The translations under genes and the position numbers were made by a program. Positions 46,201 through 54,786 of a stretch of DNA of 64,000 nucleotides are shown piece after piece (the stretch's first letter is position 1; each line of letters opens with the position of its first letter). The DNA is from Chitinophaga agrisoli (GTDB lineage: Bacteria > Bacteroidota > Bacteroidia > Chitinophagales > Chitinophagaceae): positions 966,347 to 1,030,346 of the forward strand of contig NZ_VUOC01000001.1 of the NCBI RefSeq assembly GCF_008386695.1. Direction: 5' to 3'. The notes below the pieces were generated by a model. The model had not been told where the DNA came from. It saw only the letters and a program-made list of their open reading frames with translations, and did not search any database.

Positions 46201-46450
46201 TTTACGGCCTATCCTGATGACCAGTATAGCCATGGTGGTGGGTATGATACCCATGGCCAGCGGTTTGGGCGAAGCAGGCGATCAGACGGCGCCGCTGGGC
46301 CGTGCGGTGATAGGCGGGCTGCTAGCATCTACAGTAGCATCGCTGCTGATATTGCCGCTTATTTTCTCCTGGCTGCAGCAGAAAGCCGGTACCAAGTCCG
46401 TATCCCTGGATCCGGATGATGTACACAGCGAACATTATTATGTGGGTTAA
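43223..46450 (+). CDS. efflux RND transporter permease
   Basis: 1075 residues with the RND layout: TM1 at the N-terminus, a large periplasmic loop (about 40-330), TM2-6, a cytoplasmic linker, TM7, a second loop, and TM8-12. The TM4 charged pair for proton flow appears in AIGILVDESTVTIENIHQHL as Asp-Glu. The C-terminal RPILMTSIAMVVGMIPMASG block is characteristic. It should use proton flux to export drugs or metals. The substrate class is not resolved. It is flanked by its TolC and MFP partners on one transcript. Confidence 0.94.
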   Translation: MNLIKAALQKPIAIIVIVIGLLFFGISSMRDIKIDIFPDLNLPAIYVSQPFGGMSPQQMEGFISTNYQNLFLYVTGIKAIETKNIQGLTMLKLTFYEGTNMAQAASEVTAMANRAFASMPPGTQPPFVIRFDASTLPIGQLALSSATRSNNELQDLAMTVIRPSFSRVAGLTSPAAFGGNNRTVVIHVDPALMRSHHLTPDQIVAAVKDNNQISPAGNVRIGDVNYLTPSNTVVRQIKEFENIPLVMGSGPSVYLRDVAKVEDAADLTTSYAIINGKRSVYMPVIKTADASTWSVVKGLKAALPEIQKLLPEDVKVIFEFDQSVYVVNAVRSLVSEGVIGAVLTGLMVLLFLGDRRSALIVIVTIPVSIIIGVMGLRLAGQTINIMTLSGLALAIGILVDESTVTIENIHQHLEMGKPKAKAIWDACAEIAFPKLLILFCILAVFAPSFTMKGVPRAMFLPLSLAIGFSMIASYLLSQTLVPVLSNWILKPEKFSHHHVKAGKTTSSKTDKYIAEELHYEEDHRKEISRFERFKLRFMRWLEALMQRRRGVTIAYLVGILAVVALCFSFIGRDILPKLNNGQFQLRLKAPEGTRLERTEAMLLQAVDILKKTVGEKNIEITSSFIGTHPSSYSTSPIYLFMAGPNEAVLQVNMKEDYKVNMDDFKERLRKRIHQQLPDVKMSFEPIDLTDKVMSQGAATPIEVAVLGKNQELSKPYAMKIMAEIKKIPYLRDIQIVQPLNYPAIRINIDRERAGQLGVSITDISKSLTAATSSSRFTEKNIWLDEKNATSYFVQVSIPENEMSSMAEMAAIPISKDKTRPLLGDVATLQPDTVAGEYDRVGAVRIISIGASVHKVDLGRASEDVEAAIKRAGQPPRGITVEKRGLTELLDETLDSLQTGLAVAAVVILLLLTANFQSFRAALVVVSAIPAVLAGSLIMLLLTGSTLNLQSYMGMIMSVGVSVANAVLLVTNAEKLRLETGDARKAAMDSVSIRLRPILMTSIAMVVGMIPMASGLGEAGDQTAPLGRAVIGGLLASTVASLLILPLIFSWLQQKAGTKSVSLDPDDVHSEHYYVG

Positions 46451-46472
46451 ACAAAGTGATAATACAAGTAAG

Positions 46473-47597
46473 ATGAACATACAACAATATAGCCGCAAAC
46501 GCCTGTGGTGGTTAAGTATGCCGCTAATGGCGCTGCTGGCGACAGCCTGTAATGGTACGCATGCAGAAGAGGAGGGAAGCAGCAGCGATGCCGCCGTGCA
46601 GGTAAAGACCCTTATACTACAGAAAGGCCAGCTGGATAATGTATTACGGCTGCCAGGCGAGATAAAACCCTTTCAGTTTGCGGATCTGTATGCCAAATTA
46701 AACAGCTACGTAAAGCAGGTGAATGTGGACCTGGGCAGCCAGGTATCCACCGGGCAGGTGCTGGCCACCCTGGAAGCGCCAGAGATGAACAGCCAGCTGC
46801 TCACGGCCCAATCAAGACTGCATACCCGCGAAGCTATTTACCAGGCCAGCAAGGCAACTTATAACAGGATGCTGAAGACCAGTAAGGTACCGGGCACGAT
46901 ATCGCCCAACGACCTGGAGATGGCCCAGGCGAAAATGAGCGCGGACAGCGCTGAATGGCTGGCCGCCAAATCTGCCTGGCAGGAAGTGCAGCAAATGATC
47001 AATTACCTGGTGATACGCGCGCCTTTTAGTGGCGTGATCAGCCAGCGTAACGTTCACCCCGGCGCTTATGTAGGCCCTGGCGGTAAGGGCGGCGACCTGC
47101 CTATGTTCCGGCTGGAGGAGCAGGCCAAACTGCGTTTGTCTGTAGCCGTACCGGAGTCTTATACGGATGATCTGCAAGCGGCGGGCGATGTGCGTTTTAC
47201 CGTAAAATCCTTACCGGGCGATACTTTCACTGCCCATGTAGCCCGTGTGGCCGGTAGCCTGGATACGCGTCTGCGTACGGAAACGCTGGAAATGGACATC
47301 AACAATAAGGATAAAAAACTGCTGCCCGGTATGTATGCAGAGGCTCAGCTGCCGCTGCCCGGTCAGAAAGATGTATATGTAGTGCCCAAGAGTGCACTGG
47401 TAAGCAATTCAGAACAAGTATTCGTAATAAAGATCGATAGCAACAAAGCAAAATGGGTACCCGTAAAGCGTGGTAATGAATACAACGGCATGGTAGAAGT
47501 GTTTGGCAGCCTGGCAGATAACGATGTGCTGGTAAAAAATGCCAGCGATGAGATCAGGGAGGGCGCCGCTTTGCAGGCAGTAAAAGAAAAGGAATAA
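46473..47597 (+). CDS. RND efflux periplasmic adaptor (MFP) lipoprotein
   Basis: 374 residues from the ATG at 46473. The signal peptide ends in LLATACNG (Cys26), so it is lipid-anchored. Adaptor features: the beta-barrel/lipoyl start LRLPGEIKPFQFADLYAKLN, the hairpin domain (about 105-170) and the lipoyl end LVIRAPFSGVISQRNVHPGA, then barrel and membrane-proximal domains. It links the RND pump to TolC. The operon order TolC-RND-MFP differs from the usual MFP-RND-TolC. Confidence 0.93.
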   Translation: MNIQQYSRKRLWWLSMPLMALLATACNGTHAEEEGSSSDAAVQVKTLILQKGQLDNVLRLPGEIKPFQFADLYAKLNSYVKQVNVDLGSQVSTGQVLATLEAPEMNSQLLTAQSRLHTREAIYQASKATYNRMLKTSKVPGTISPNDLEMAQAKMSADSAEWLAAKSAWQEVQQMINYLVIRAPFSGVISQRNVHPGAYVGPGGKGGDLPMFRLEEQAKLRLSVAVPESYTDDLQAAGDVRFTVKSLPGDTFTAHVARVAGSLDTRLRTETLEMDINNKDKKLLPGMYAEAQLPLPGQKDVYVVPKSALVSNSEQVFVIKIDSNKAKWVPVKRGNEYNGMVEVFGSLADNDVLVKNASDEIREGAALQAVKEKE

Positions 47598-47632
47598 TTT
47601 TTAGCACCTATAGAATGGCATAATGATCGAAA

Positions 47633-47665
47633 GGGCCCCGTCTTCTGGCGGGGCCCGTTTTTTTG
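47633..47665 (+). terminator. Terminator of the efflux operon
   Basis: A perfect 8-bp GC stem GGGCCCCG/CGGGGCCC (47633-47640 with 47649-47656) followed by a T-run, 35 bp after the adaptor stop. Confidence 0.85.
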
Positions 47666-47775
47666 AGGGGCAATGATCGGGGCAATGCCTGAGCGACCAA
47701 TGAATGAGGGATCAACGCCTGTGAGGCCAATGCTCTTGTAGCGGGACCAATATTTTTGCTGCGGGCCTTCTACAT

Positions 47776-48315
47776 TTATGAAAACCGCATAGGGTAGGCG
47801 CTACTGGCCCGGCCTTTTATAATATGCTGTAGTTTGCTTTGTAATAATCTCCGGCGTAAGGAGGACAGATGATCCAGGTAAAGTTTTCCCCGGGTATGAT
47901 CATATTCATGTTGGATCATGCGGGCCGTAGGGCCGGTGAAGCGGCGGGTATGCTGCGTAAAATGCTCATCTGTATAGGTAATGGTAATACTTTCCGCGCG
48001 GGGTACCTCTTCCCAAATGCCGGGGATACTCAGGCAGCCTTCTGTATCTGTACTGGTCTGGGCGCTATACTCCAGGATCCGCGCATTCAGGAATACCTGA
48101 CGGATGCCGCCTGTTTCTACAGTGTTGGTACTATCCACTATAAACAGCTGTAAAGCCTTATTTACCTGTTGTGCTGCCAGGCCCACACCGCCGGCGTTAT
48201 CAAGGGTGCGCCACATGGCGGCTATCAGTTGTTGCAGGCCAGGCTCTTCCGGTGTTACGGGTTGGCCGGCGGTGCGCAGGATGGCTGCGCCATAGGCTAC
48301 AATTGGTAATATCAT
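47776..48315 (-). CDS. def: peptide deformylase
   Basis: 179 residues from the ATG at 48315 (MILPIVAYGAAILR). Motifs: GGVGLAAQQV (42-51), EGCLSIP with metal ligand Cys94, and QHEYDH (135-140) with His136, catalytic Glu137 and His140. It removes the formyl group from new proteins. The first motif has Gln where Pro is common (GxGLAAPQ). It is not next to fmt here. It reads divergently from the AraC gene at 48377. Confidence 0.95.
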   Translation of the reverse strand: MILPIVAYGAAILRTAGQPVTPEEPGLQQLIAAMWRTLDNAGGVGLAAQQVNKALQLFIVDSTNTVETGGIRQVFLNARILEYSAQTSTDTEGCLSIPGIWEEVPRAESITITYTDEHFTQHTRRFTGPTARMIQHEYDHTRGKLYLDHLSSLRRRLLQSKLQHIIKGRASSAYPMRFS

Positions 48316-48364
48316 ACTGCAAAGCAAGCGCAAACGGCCCCGCCGTAATAGTAGATTTTAGACA

Positions 48365-48372
48365 TAAATTTG
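48365..48372 (+). promoter_or_regulatory. -7-like box before the second AraC gene
   Basis: TAAATTTG fits TAnnTTTG; the ATG follows 5 nt later, so the transcript would be near leaderless. No -33 box is seen. Confidence 0.25.
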
Positions 48373-48376
48373 TAAC

Positions 48377-49177
48377 ATGCCAGTAGACCTGTTAGCACAT
48401 ATATTCCGGGAGAAGGTCAGCGTTGTAGCGCCTGCGGCGGCACTAAGGGAGATTGTGTGCGGCTATTACTGGTATACCTGCAGTGAGGGGAACACGCCGC
48501 TCTGGGCTACGCTGGACGGAGAGCCGGCGTTGTTATTCCTGCTGGATGCACCGTATACGATCAGCTTCACAGGCGGTAATGCCATTACGTTGGAACAGGC
48601 TTTTTTCTGTTGTTATGGTTTGCAGAATACCTATATATCCGCGTGGCCACAGGGAATGCGGTTGCTGGTGGTTAAGTTTAGCTGTAATGGTTTATACCAG
48701 TTGCTACAGCAGCCATTGTTGTCCATAACCAGGTCGCCGTTGGTTGCGATGGCAGATGTATGGGGGGCTGACGGTCTGGCGCTGGCAGCTGCTATACGCA
48801 ATACCGGCAATCCGCGCGGGCAGGCAGCCGTGCTGGATACTTTTCTCCGGAGGCAGTTACCAATACAGCCGCAGGCAGCGTATCTGGTACGGGCTGCTGC
48901 GGTTCAGATACGTCAAAGCAAGGGACAGCTGAGTGTACAAACATTGTGTAGAGAATTTGGGGTGAATTATAAGTGGCTGGAACGAAATTTTAAAAACCAG
49001 CTGGGCATTACACCTAAGGTTTATATTAATACGATCCGTTTCCTGCATGCATATTTTAGCATGGAAGATTACCCGGGGAATCTTACCTGTCTTGCACTGG
49101 AGCATGGATATTATGATCAGCCGCATTTTATAAAGGAGTTCAAGAGGCATACAGGAGGGGTTCCATCAGGAAGGTGA
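48377..49177 (+). CDS. AraC family regulator with DUF6597-type N-domain
   Basis: 266 residues. The N-terminal part (about 10-110, IVCGYYWYTCSEGN, PALLFLLDAPY) resembles the DUF6597 domain common in Bacteroidota AraC proteins. The C-terminal HTH (about 165-260, QTLCREFGVNYKWLERNFKN and LALEHGYYDQPHFIKEF) is the DNA-binding part. It ends in GGVPSGR, short by a few residues of the usual helix. No target gene is adjacent downstream: the next gene faces the other way. Confidence 0.82.
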   Translation: MPVDLLAHIFREKVSVVAPAAALREIVCGYYWYTCSEGNTPLWATLDGEPALLFLLDAPYTISFTGGNAITLEQAFFCCYGLQNTYISAWPQGMRLLVVKFSCNGLYQLLQQPLLSITRSPLVAMADVWGADGLALAAAIRNTGNPRGQAAVLDTFLRRQLPIQPQAAYLVRAAAVQIRQSKGQLSVQTLCREFGVNYKWLERNFKNQLGITPKVYINTIRFLHAYFSMEDYPGNLTCLALEHGYYDQPHFIKEFKRHTGGVPSGR

Positions 49178-49374
49178 GGTCCTGTATGATATGTGCGCTA
49201 TGCCGGCTTTTGCAATGCTGTAGCAATATCTGGTGGCTCTATCGCCAGAGTTAGATGCGGCCGGGCGGTGGCTGTTCCGCAGTAAGGGGCCGGGCAGAAG
49301 GTTGTTGGAGGCGAGAGGCGCTCAGTGGCCTATTTGGCAGAAAGCCTGGACTTTGGTGAGTAGGTTCGTATTAT

Positions 49375-50064
49375 TTATAAACTGCTAAAGTTCACTTCCT
49401 TCACCCCATCCAGCTGGCGTAAATCATCCATTACCTTAATAATATCCCGCTGGTTGGCTGTTTTATTCAGCACGATCTCCATTTCGTGGGCGTGTCCTTT
49501 TTCCGGTTGTTCCAGGTTTATTTCGTCATAGTTGAGGTGATGCTGCTCCAGCAGGTCTGCAATGGAGGCGATAGTGAGCTGGGTATTAATGAAGCCAATG
49601 CGGATGCTGCGGTCTTTATTGCTGCTGAAGAACCGGCGCTCTACCTGTTTGATGACGATGAGTATGAGCAGGGTAATAACAGTAGCCGTAATGGCGGCTA
49701 TATACATGCCCCCACCTACAGCCAGGCCAATGGCGGCTACTGTCCAGAGGCCGGCGGCGGTTGTAAGGCCATAAATTACTTTGCGTTTCAGGAAAAGGAT
49801 AGTGCCGGCGCCTATAAAACCTATGCCGCTGATCACCAGGGAGGCAACACGGGACGGGTCCAATATCACGTGTGGTAAGTTCAGGCCCAGGATATCGCCA
49901 AAGCCAAAGGCGGAAACGATCATGGTGAGGGTGGCGCCCAGGCATACCAGCATATGGGTACGGAGGCCTGCCGCCCACTCCAGCCGCTCCCTGTCCAGCC
50001 CTACCAGGCCGCCCAGGACGGCGGACACCACTAAACGGAGGATTATTTCATGGGTATCCAACAT
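49375..50064 (-). CDS. MgtC/SapB family membrane protein
   Basis: 229 residues with four or five membrane helices (about 8-140). The family start MLDTHEIILRLVVSAVLGGLVGLDRERLEWAAGLRTH is shown by GLVGLDRER and AAGLRTHMLVCLGA. The C-terminal cytoplasmic part (about 150-229) is ACT-like (HEMEIVLNKTANQRDIIKV). Family members respond to low magnesium or acid, and in pathogens affect ATP synthase; the role in free-living species is unclear. The start is the ATG at 50064. Confidence 0.88.
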   Translation of the reverse strand: MLDTHEIILRLVVSAVLGGLVGLDRERLEWAAGLRTHMLVCLGATLTMIVSAFGFGDILGLNLPHVILDPSRVASLVISGIGFIGAGTILFLKRKVIYGLTTAAGLWTVAAIGLAVGGGMYIAAITATVITLLILIVIKQVERRFFSSNKDRSIRIGFINTQLTIASIADLLEQHHLNYDEINLEQPEKGHAHEMEIVLNKTANQRDIIKVMDDLRQLDGVKEVNFSSL

Positions 50065-50097
50065 GGTATATGCTTTCCATATACCACATCAAATTAA

Positions 50098-50844
50098 TTA
50101 CCAATCTTTTTCAACGGGCACTACCTGGCCTTTTATTTTCTTCATTTTGTCCTGCAGCTTCTTCTCGGACTGTTGAGCGGCCTGTAACAACTGTTCTGCC
50201 TCCTGCTTATCCAGTTTGCTGGGTTGCGGCTGGGGTTTCTCATCCTGCTGCTCTTTCTCCTTGTCCTGTTGCTGCTGGTCTTTGTTCTGCTGTTTATTCT
50301 GTTGGTCGTTCTTATTCTGCTCCTGCTGTTTCTGCTTATCCTTTTCTTTGTTCTCCTGTTTGTCTTTATTGTCTCCGCCGCCGCCCTGCTGTTGCTTTTT
50401 CAGCATAGCCTGGGCATAGGCCAGGTTATAGCGGGCCTGTTCATCTGCGGGGTTCAGTTTAAGGGCCTGTTTATACGACTTAATACTTTCGTCCCATTTC
50501 TTGCCCTCCATATAGGTATTGCCAATGTTGTAATTGGCGTCTCCCTTTACGGTTTTGTCCTTAGCCAGTTTTGCGCTGTTGGCGTACTGGGAGCGGGCAT
50601 CGTCAAAACGTTTTTGCTCATACAGGGAGTTGCCCAGGTTATAGCGGCCAATATCTGACTGCTGGTTCTGTTCCAGCGCCTTTTTGTAATTAGCTTCCGC
50701 ATCCGTAAACTGCTGTTTTTTATACAGCTCATTACCCTTGCGGATGTATTTGTTGCCGCTTTGCGCCCATACGCCTGTACACAGGCATAACAGGCCGGCG
50801 GTAGTAAGCATACGGTATGTTATCTCAGGTATGTGCATGATCAT
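50098..50844 (-). CDS. TPR-repeat protein, BatC type
   Basis: 248 residues. A signal peptide (about 1-27, ending GVWAQ) leads into about four TPR units (NELYKKQQFTDAEANYKKAL, GRYNLGNSLYEQKRFDDARS, NIGNTYMEGKKWDESIKSYK, NLAYAQAML). From about residue 150 it is a Lys/Gln/Glu/Asp-rich low-complexity tail. It matches the BatC protein of the Bat system of Bacteroidota, a set of VWA and TPR proteins linked to oxidative stress tolerance. The ATG overlaps the batB stop by 4 bp (ATGA). Confidence 0.8.
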   Translation of the reverse strand: MIMHIPEITYRMLTTAGLLCLCTGVWAQSGNKYIRKGNELYKKQQFTDAEANYKKALEQNQQSDIGRYNLGNSLYEQKRFDDARSQYANSAKLAKDKTVKGDANYNIGNTYMEGKKWDESIKSYKQALKLNPADEQARYNLAYAQAMLKKQQQGGGGDNKDKQENKEKDKQKQQEQNKNDQQNKQQNKDQQQQDKEKEQQDEKPQPQPSKLDKQEAEQLLQAAQQSEKKLQDKMKKIKGQVVPVEKDW

Positions 50845-51866
50845 TCTTTGATAAGGGTTACCACTTCTTCTTTCCTGCGCTTTACTTCCGGAATAAAGAA
50901 TTCCGCCACCAGCAGGAGCAGGCAGATAGCGATAAAGTAATGGAAAAAGCTGTTATAGTCTGTAAAAATGTTCTCCCCAAATTCTTTCTGCTCCATGCTA
51001 TCGATCTTATTTACCAGGGAGTTCACTACTTCTTCGGTATTATTATCCAGGTGCTCATAAATGCCTTTGCCGGCGGCGGCTACAGATTTGAGCTCGGTTT
51101 CGTTCAGTTTAGAGATGATGATATTGCCGTCTTTGTCCTTTTTGTTAGCGCCGGTTTCCGGATCGGGGAGGGGGGCGCCGGTGGGGGAGCCAATACCGAT
51201 GGTATTGATCACCACGCCGTCTTCGAATGCCGCACGGGCTTTGGCCAGGGAGCCTTCGTCATGATCTTCGCCATCGGAGATGAGGATCAGCGACTTATGT
51301 TTACGTTCTTTTTTGTTGAAGGCATCGTTGCTGACCTGGATGGCCTGGGAGATGGCGGTGCCCTGTGTAGGGATCATGTCCGGGTTAACGGTGCCCAGGT
51401 ACATTTTGGCGGCGGAGTAGTCGATAGTGAGGGGCATTTGCAGGTATGCGTTGCCTGCAAACACCACCAGGCCAATGCGATCGTTATCCAGCTTGTCCAT
51501 CAGTTTGCTGATGAGCTGTTTAGCGCGGGTAAGACGGTCTGGTTTTATGTCAGAGGCGAGCATACTCTTGCTCACATCCAGGGCTATCACCACATCTACA
51601 CCCTTGCGGGTGATCTTTTCCATACGGCTGCCTTTCTGCAGGTTGGCCAGGGCTATCACCCCAAAGAAAAAGGCCAGGAACAGCAGCAGGAACTTCAGTA
51701 CGAATAAACGACGGCTATACCCCTGGAACAGCTGTTCTACCAGGGCAGGGTCGCCCAATCTGCGGATGGAGCGGCGTTTCCACCAGGATACGCTGATAAA
51801 AGCCAGCTGGAGTACGAGCAGCAGGGCCAGGGCCCATAAATATTCACTATGCTGAAAACGTAACAT
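50841..51866 (-). CDS. VWA-domain membrane protein, BatB type
   Basis: 341 residues from the ATG at 51866 (MLRFQHSEYLWAL). Two N-terminal membrane helices (about 9-28 and 55-78) precede a VWA domain (about 90-270) with the MIDAS motif DVSKSM and the later Thr and Asp (PTQGTAI, ISDGEDHDEG). One C-terminal membrane helix lies at about 305-325. This is BatB (aerotolerance-related). Only batB and batC are seen here; batA, batD and batE lie outside, if present. Confidence 0.85.
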   Translation of the reverse strand: MLRFQHSEYLWALALLLVLQLAFISVSWWKRRSIRRLGDPALVEQLFQGYSRRLFVLKFLLLFLAFFFGVIALANLQKGSRMEKITRKGVDVVIALDVSKSMLASDIKPDRLTRAKQLISKLMDKLDNDRIGLVVFAGNAYLQMPLTIDYSAAKMYLGTVNPDMIPTQGTAISQAIQVSNDAFNKKERKHKSLILISDGEDHDEGSLAKARAAFEDGVVINTIGIGSPTGAPLPDPETGANKKDKDGNIIISKLNETELKSVAAAGKGIYEHLDNNTEEVVNSLVNKIDSMEQKEFGENIFTDYNSFFHYFIAICLLLLVAEFFIPEVKRRKEEVVTLIKE

Positions 51867-52400
51867 ATGGCTCAAATATAATTTTTTTGCCACGTTTTAC
51901 AGAGGGGATTTACCGGGATTTATGAGTTTTTTAACGGTATTGGGCGAAAAAATGTGCGGATGTGCAGATTTGCAGATGTGCAAATGGCTTGGGAGTGGAC
52001 AGGATGGGAGGATATGCGAAGGCCGTATGTTGGTAATGCCAGTAAAAGGCAGGTGGATATGTTATAGGGGGATGGAATGGATGCTATGGTGGTAGTATAT
52101 TACCCACGGAGCAAATAGGGAGCAACATGCAGACACACAGGGGATGGACGTGGAGAAAAGGTGGACTTAAGGTGGACTTTATATGGAGTTGATGTGGGGT
52201 AAAATAGCATTAGAGGCGTATTTGAAATAGAGCGGTTGTCCTGAAAAGGTAAACGAAAAACCGCTGTTTAGTGGGTTTATGTGCTGCCGGCGCTTTGGGC
52301 GCTAAAGCCATCAGCGGTAAGCGCCGGTTAAAGCAGGAGGCTCAGTTGGCAGTGGCCATGTGCTCTATTGGCCTGCGGCCGACTGAGCCCCCTTATATTG
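51867..52400. other. Intergenic region with GTGCAGATGTGC words and a hairpin
   Basis: Nothing coding. It holds a GTGCGGATGTGCAGAT-type repeat (51951-51988) and GGTGGACTT direct words (52158-52180). A long imperfect hairpin (about 52339-52389) follows, in which GGCTCAGTTGG pairs with a CCGACTGAGCC-like arm. No T-run is seen after it. Confidence 0.4.
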
Positions 52401-52404
52401 CTTC

Positions 52405-52575
52405 TTAAATATTACTCTTTTTGCTTTACGCCTCCTGGATCACTTACTTATAGTTAAATACTATCCTTTTGTTTTACGCCTTTTGGATTACGTGCTTAAA
52501 TTTAAATATTATCCTTTTGCTTTACGCCTCCTGGGCTACTAACTTAAATTTAACTATTATCCCGTTATTTCATGC
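52405..52575. repeat. 48-49-bp tandem repeat, about 3.5 units
   Basis: Units start at 52405, 52454, 52502 and 52550 and share TTAAATATTATCCTTTTGCTTTACGCC. The fourth unit runs into the 3' end of the beta-lactamase-like gene. Periods are 49, 48 and 48 bp. The first three units are about 80 percent alike by eye. Confidence 0.75.
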
Positions 52576-53368
52576 CTTTAAAATACCCTTCCTCGCTTAA
52601 AATGCCTTTCAGGATATTCATCCGGATGTTCCGCATATCGATCTGGTGGTTTTCGGATTCGATATTCAGTACAAAGAAGGTGGGGTGGCCGTTTTCTTCT
52701 ACCCAGCCTACGATCCAGCCTATTTCTTTAGGCCCGCTGCGGCCCCAGCCGGTTTTATAACGGAGCTCGTACTTGCCTGTTTTTTCCATGAGCATTACCT
52801 CACGAACGGCCTGCATAGATGTTTTATTAAACGGCAGCCCATCGAAGTACAGTTTCTTTACGAAGCCCAGTTCCTCATCCGGGGAGATCTGGAGGGAATT
52901 ATCGAGCCAGAAGGTGTCTACGCGGCTGATCTTCATATTGCCGTATTTAACGGTATCCAGCCATTTCTGCATAGTGTCTTTACCGATGCGGCGGGCTATT
53001 TCCTGGAAATAGGGCACAGCGGATGCCTTAAAGGCCTGTTGCATACTCAGGTCCTGGTTCCACTCCGGTACGCTGCGGGTAACGCCATCCCAGGGAATTA
53101 CCATGGCTGTATCCTTGATCACACCGGTTTCGAGGCCTACCAGGGCATTGAAGATCTTGAAGGTGGAAGCCGGCAGGAAACGTTCCTTGGCCCGGTCCAG
53201 GTTGTAGACCTTAAACGTGCCTTTACTGTTATCAAACAGCATAAAGCAGCCTTCTACCTTGTTCTGTGTAAAGTACTTTTCCCAGTCCTTTTCTTCCGTA
53301 ACGTTGTTGGGAGCGCAGGCATTCAGTAAAACGAGCGCCATCAGCCAGATCCAGCCGGAGTATTTCAT
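52565..53368 (-). CDS. class D beta-lactamase-like lipoprotein
   Basis: 267 residues from the ATG at 53368; the longer frame to 53536 would add 56 residues of non-coding leader. A lipobox LNAC (Cys18) follows a signal peptide. All class D motifs are visible: STFK at 68-71 (nucleophile Ser68 and the Lys that is carbamylated), SAV at 116-118, YGN at 142-144 and KTG at 205-207. Trp154 fits the Trp that packs near the active-site Lys. It should hydrolyse beta-lactams or act as a penicillin-recognising enzyme of the same fold. The gene stands alone; no BlaR-type sensor is adjacent. Confidence 0.85.
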   Translation of the reverse strand: MKYSGWIWLMALVLLNACAPNNVTEEKDWEKYFTQNKVEGCFMLFDNSKGTFKVYNLDRAKERFLPASTFKIFNALVGLETGVIKDTAMVIPWDGVTRSVPEWNQDLSMQQAFKASAVPYFQEIARRIGKDTMQKWLDTVKYGNMKISRVDTFWLDNSLQISPDEELGFVKKLYFDGLPFNKTSMQAVREVMLMEKTGKYELRYKTGWGRSGPKEIGWIVGWVEENGHPTFFVLNIESENHQIDMRNIRMNILKGILSEEGYFKGMK

Positions 53369-53391
53369 CTGCAGTTTAAAATTGATTGGTG

Positions 53392-53399
53392 CAAAAGTA
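53392..53399 (-). promoter_or_regulatory. -7 box of the beta-lactamase-like gene
   Basis: TACTTTTG on the minus strand matches TAnnTTTG, 23 nt before the ATG at 53368. The -33 element is not clear. It also supports the shorter start. Confidence 0.4.
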
Positions 53400-53522
53400 T
53401 AGATATTGTGGTGAAAACCGGGTGAAACCGCTATGAAACCGTAGTATTTTTCAGGCAGGAAGAGGGGAGAGAGGGGATTTGTCTGCTGCTCAAGATGGCT
53501 GAATGGGCTCTGGTTAAAAGAA

Positions 53523-53552
53523 ATATGCCGCACCATAACGGATGCGGCATAT
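53523..53552 (-). terminator. Terminator after kbl
   Basis: A perfect 10-bp stem ATATGCCGCA/TGCGGCATAT (53523-53532 with 53543-53552), with TTTCTTTT on the minus strand, 35 bp past the kbl stop. Confidence 0.75.
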
Positions 53553-53586
53553 CATAAATTATCCTATTTATCAGCAAATCAACTAA

Positions 53587-54786
53587 TCAGGCTACTTGTT
53601 CTTTGATCACGCCTAGCTCTTTACCTATTTTGGTAAATGCGGCAATGGCTTTATCCAGGTGGGCCTGCTCATGGGCGGCGCTTAGCTGTACGCGGATGCG
53701 GGCCTGGCCTTTGGGCACTACCGGGAAGAAGAAGCCGATCACGTAAACGCCTTCCTGCAGCAGTTTGTCTGCAAACTGCTGGCTTAACACCGCATCATAG
53801 AGCATTACGGGTACGATGGGATGGTCGCCGGGTTTTATGTCAAAGCCGGCGGCGGTCATTTTGCTACGGAAGTATTGGGTATTGTATTCCAGTTTATCGC
53901 GGAGGGTGGTGGTCTCACTCAGCATATCCAGCACGGCAATGGAGGCGCCTACTATGCTGGGAGCCACAGAGTTAGAGAACAGGTACGGGCGGCTGCGCTG
54001 ACGCAGCATATCTATTACCTCTTTACGGCCGCTGGTAAAACCGCCGGATGCGCCGCCGAGGGCTTTGCCCAGGGTACCGGTGATAATATCTATACGGCCC
54101 ATTACCCCGCGGTATTCGTGGGTGCCGCGACCGGTTTTGCCCAGGAAGCCGGAGGAATGGCTTTCATCGCTCATTACGATGGCGTTGTATTTATCGGCCA
54201 GGTCACAGATCTTGTCCAGCTGGGCGATGGTACCGTCCATGCTGAAGGAGCCATCTGTAACGATGATGCGGCTGCGGGCGCCGGCTGCTTCCTGGAGTTT
54301 GGCTTCCAGGTCGGCCATATTATTATGCTCATAGCGAAGGCGTTGGGCCTTGCAGAGGCGTACGCCGTCAATAATGGAAGCATGGTTGAGGGCATCGGAA
54401 ATGATGGCGTCCTGTTCATTGAACAGGGGCTCAAAGACCCCGCCGTTGGCGTCAAAAGCGGCCGCGTAGAGGATGGTATCCTCTGTGCCCAGGAATTTGG
54501 CGATCTTTTGCTCCAGTTCCCGGTGGATATCCTGGGTACCGCAGATGAAGCGCACGCTGCTCATCCCGTAGCCATGGGTATCGATGGCGGCCTTTGCGGC
54601 GGCGATCACAGCCGGATGTGAGCTGAGGCCCAGGTAGTTATTGGCGCAGAAGTTGAGAACGGTCTTACCCCCTACCTGTATTTCAGCTCCCTGGTCGGAA
54701 GTGATGATCCTTTCGTTTTTATACAGGCCGGCGGACCGGATATCTTCCAGTTCCTGTTGTAAGCGGGCGGTGAATTGCTGGTTCAT
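53587..54786 (-). CDS. kbl: glycine C-acetyltransferase (2-amino-3-ketobutyrate CoA ligase)
   Basis: 399 residues. A PLP-dependent alpha-oxoamine synthase: [66 protein letters not shown] and the PLP Lys in [16 protein letters not shown] joins glycine and acetyl-CoA or, in reverse, cleaves 2-amino-3-ketobutyrate during threonine breakdown. tdh, its usual partner, is not adjacent. The gene is monocistronic with a terminator at 53523-53552. Confidence 0.93.
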   Translation of the reverse strand: MNQQFTARLQQELEDIRSAGLYKNERIITSDQGAEIQVGGKTVLNFCANNYLGLSSHPAVIAAAKAAIDTHGYGMSSVRFICGTQDIHRELEQKIAKFLGTEDTILYAAAFDANGGVFEPLFNEQDAIISDALNHASIIDGVRLCKAQRLRYEHNNMADLEAKLQEAAGARSRIIVTDGSFSMDGTIAQLDKICDLADKYNAIVMSDESHSSGFLGKTGRGTHEYRGVMGRIDIITGTLGKALGGASGGFTSGRKEVIDMLRQRSRPYLFSNSVAPSIVGASIAVLDMLSETTTLRDKLEYNTQYFRSKMTAAGFDIKPGDHPIVPVMLYDAVLSQQFADKLLQEGVYVIGFFFPVVPKGQARIRVQLSAAHEQAHLDKAIAAFTKIGKELGVIKEQVA

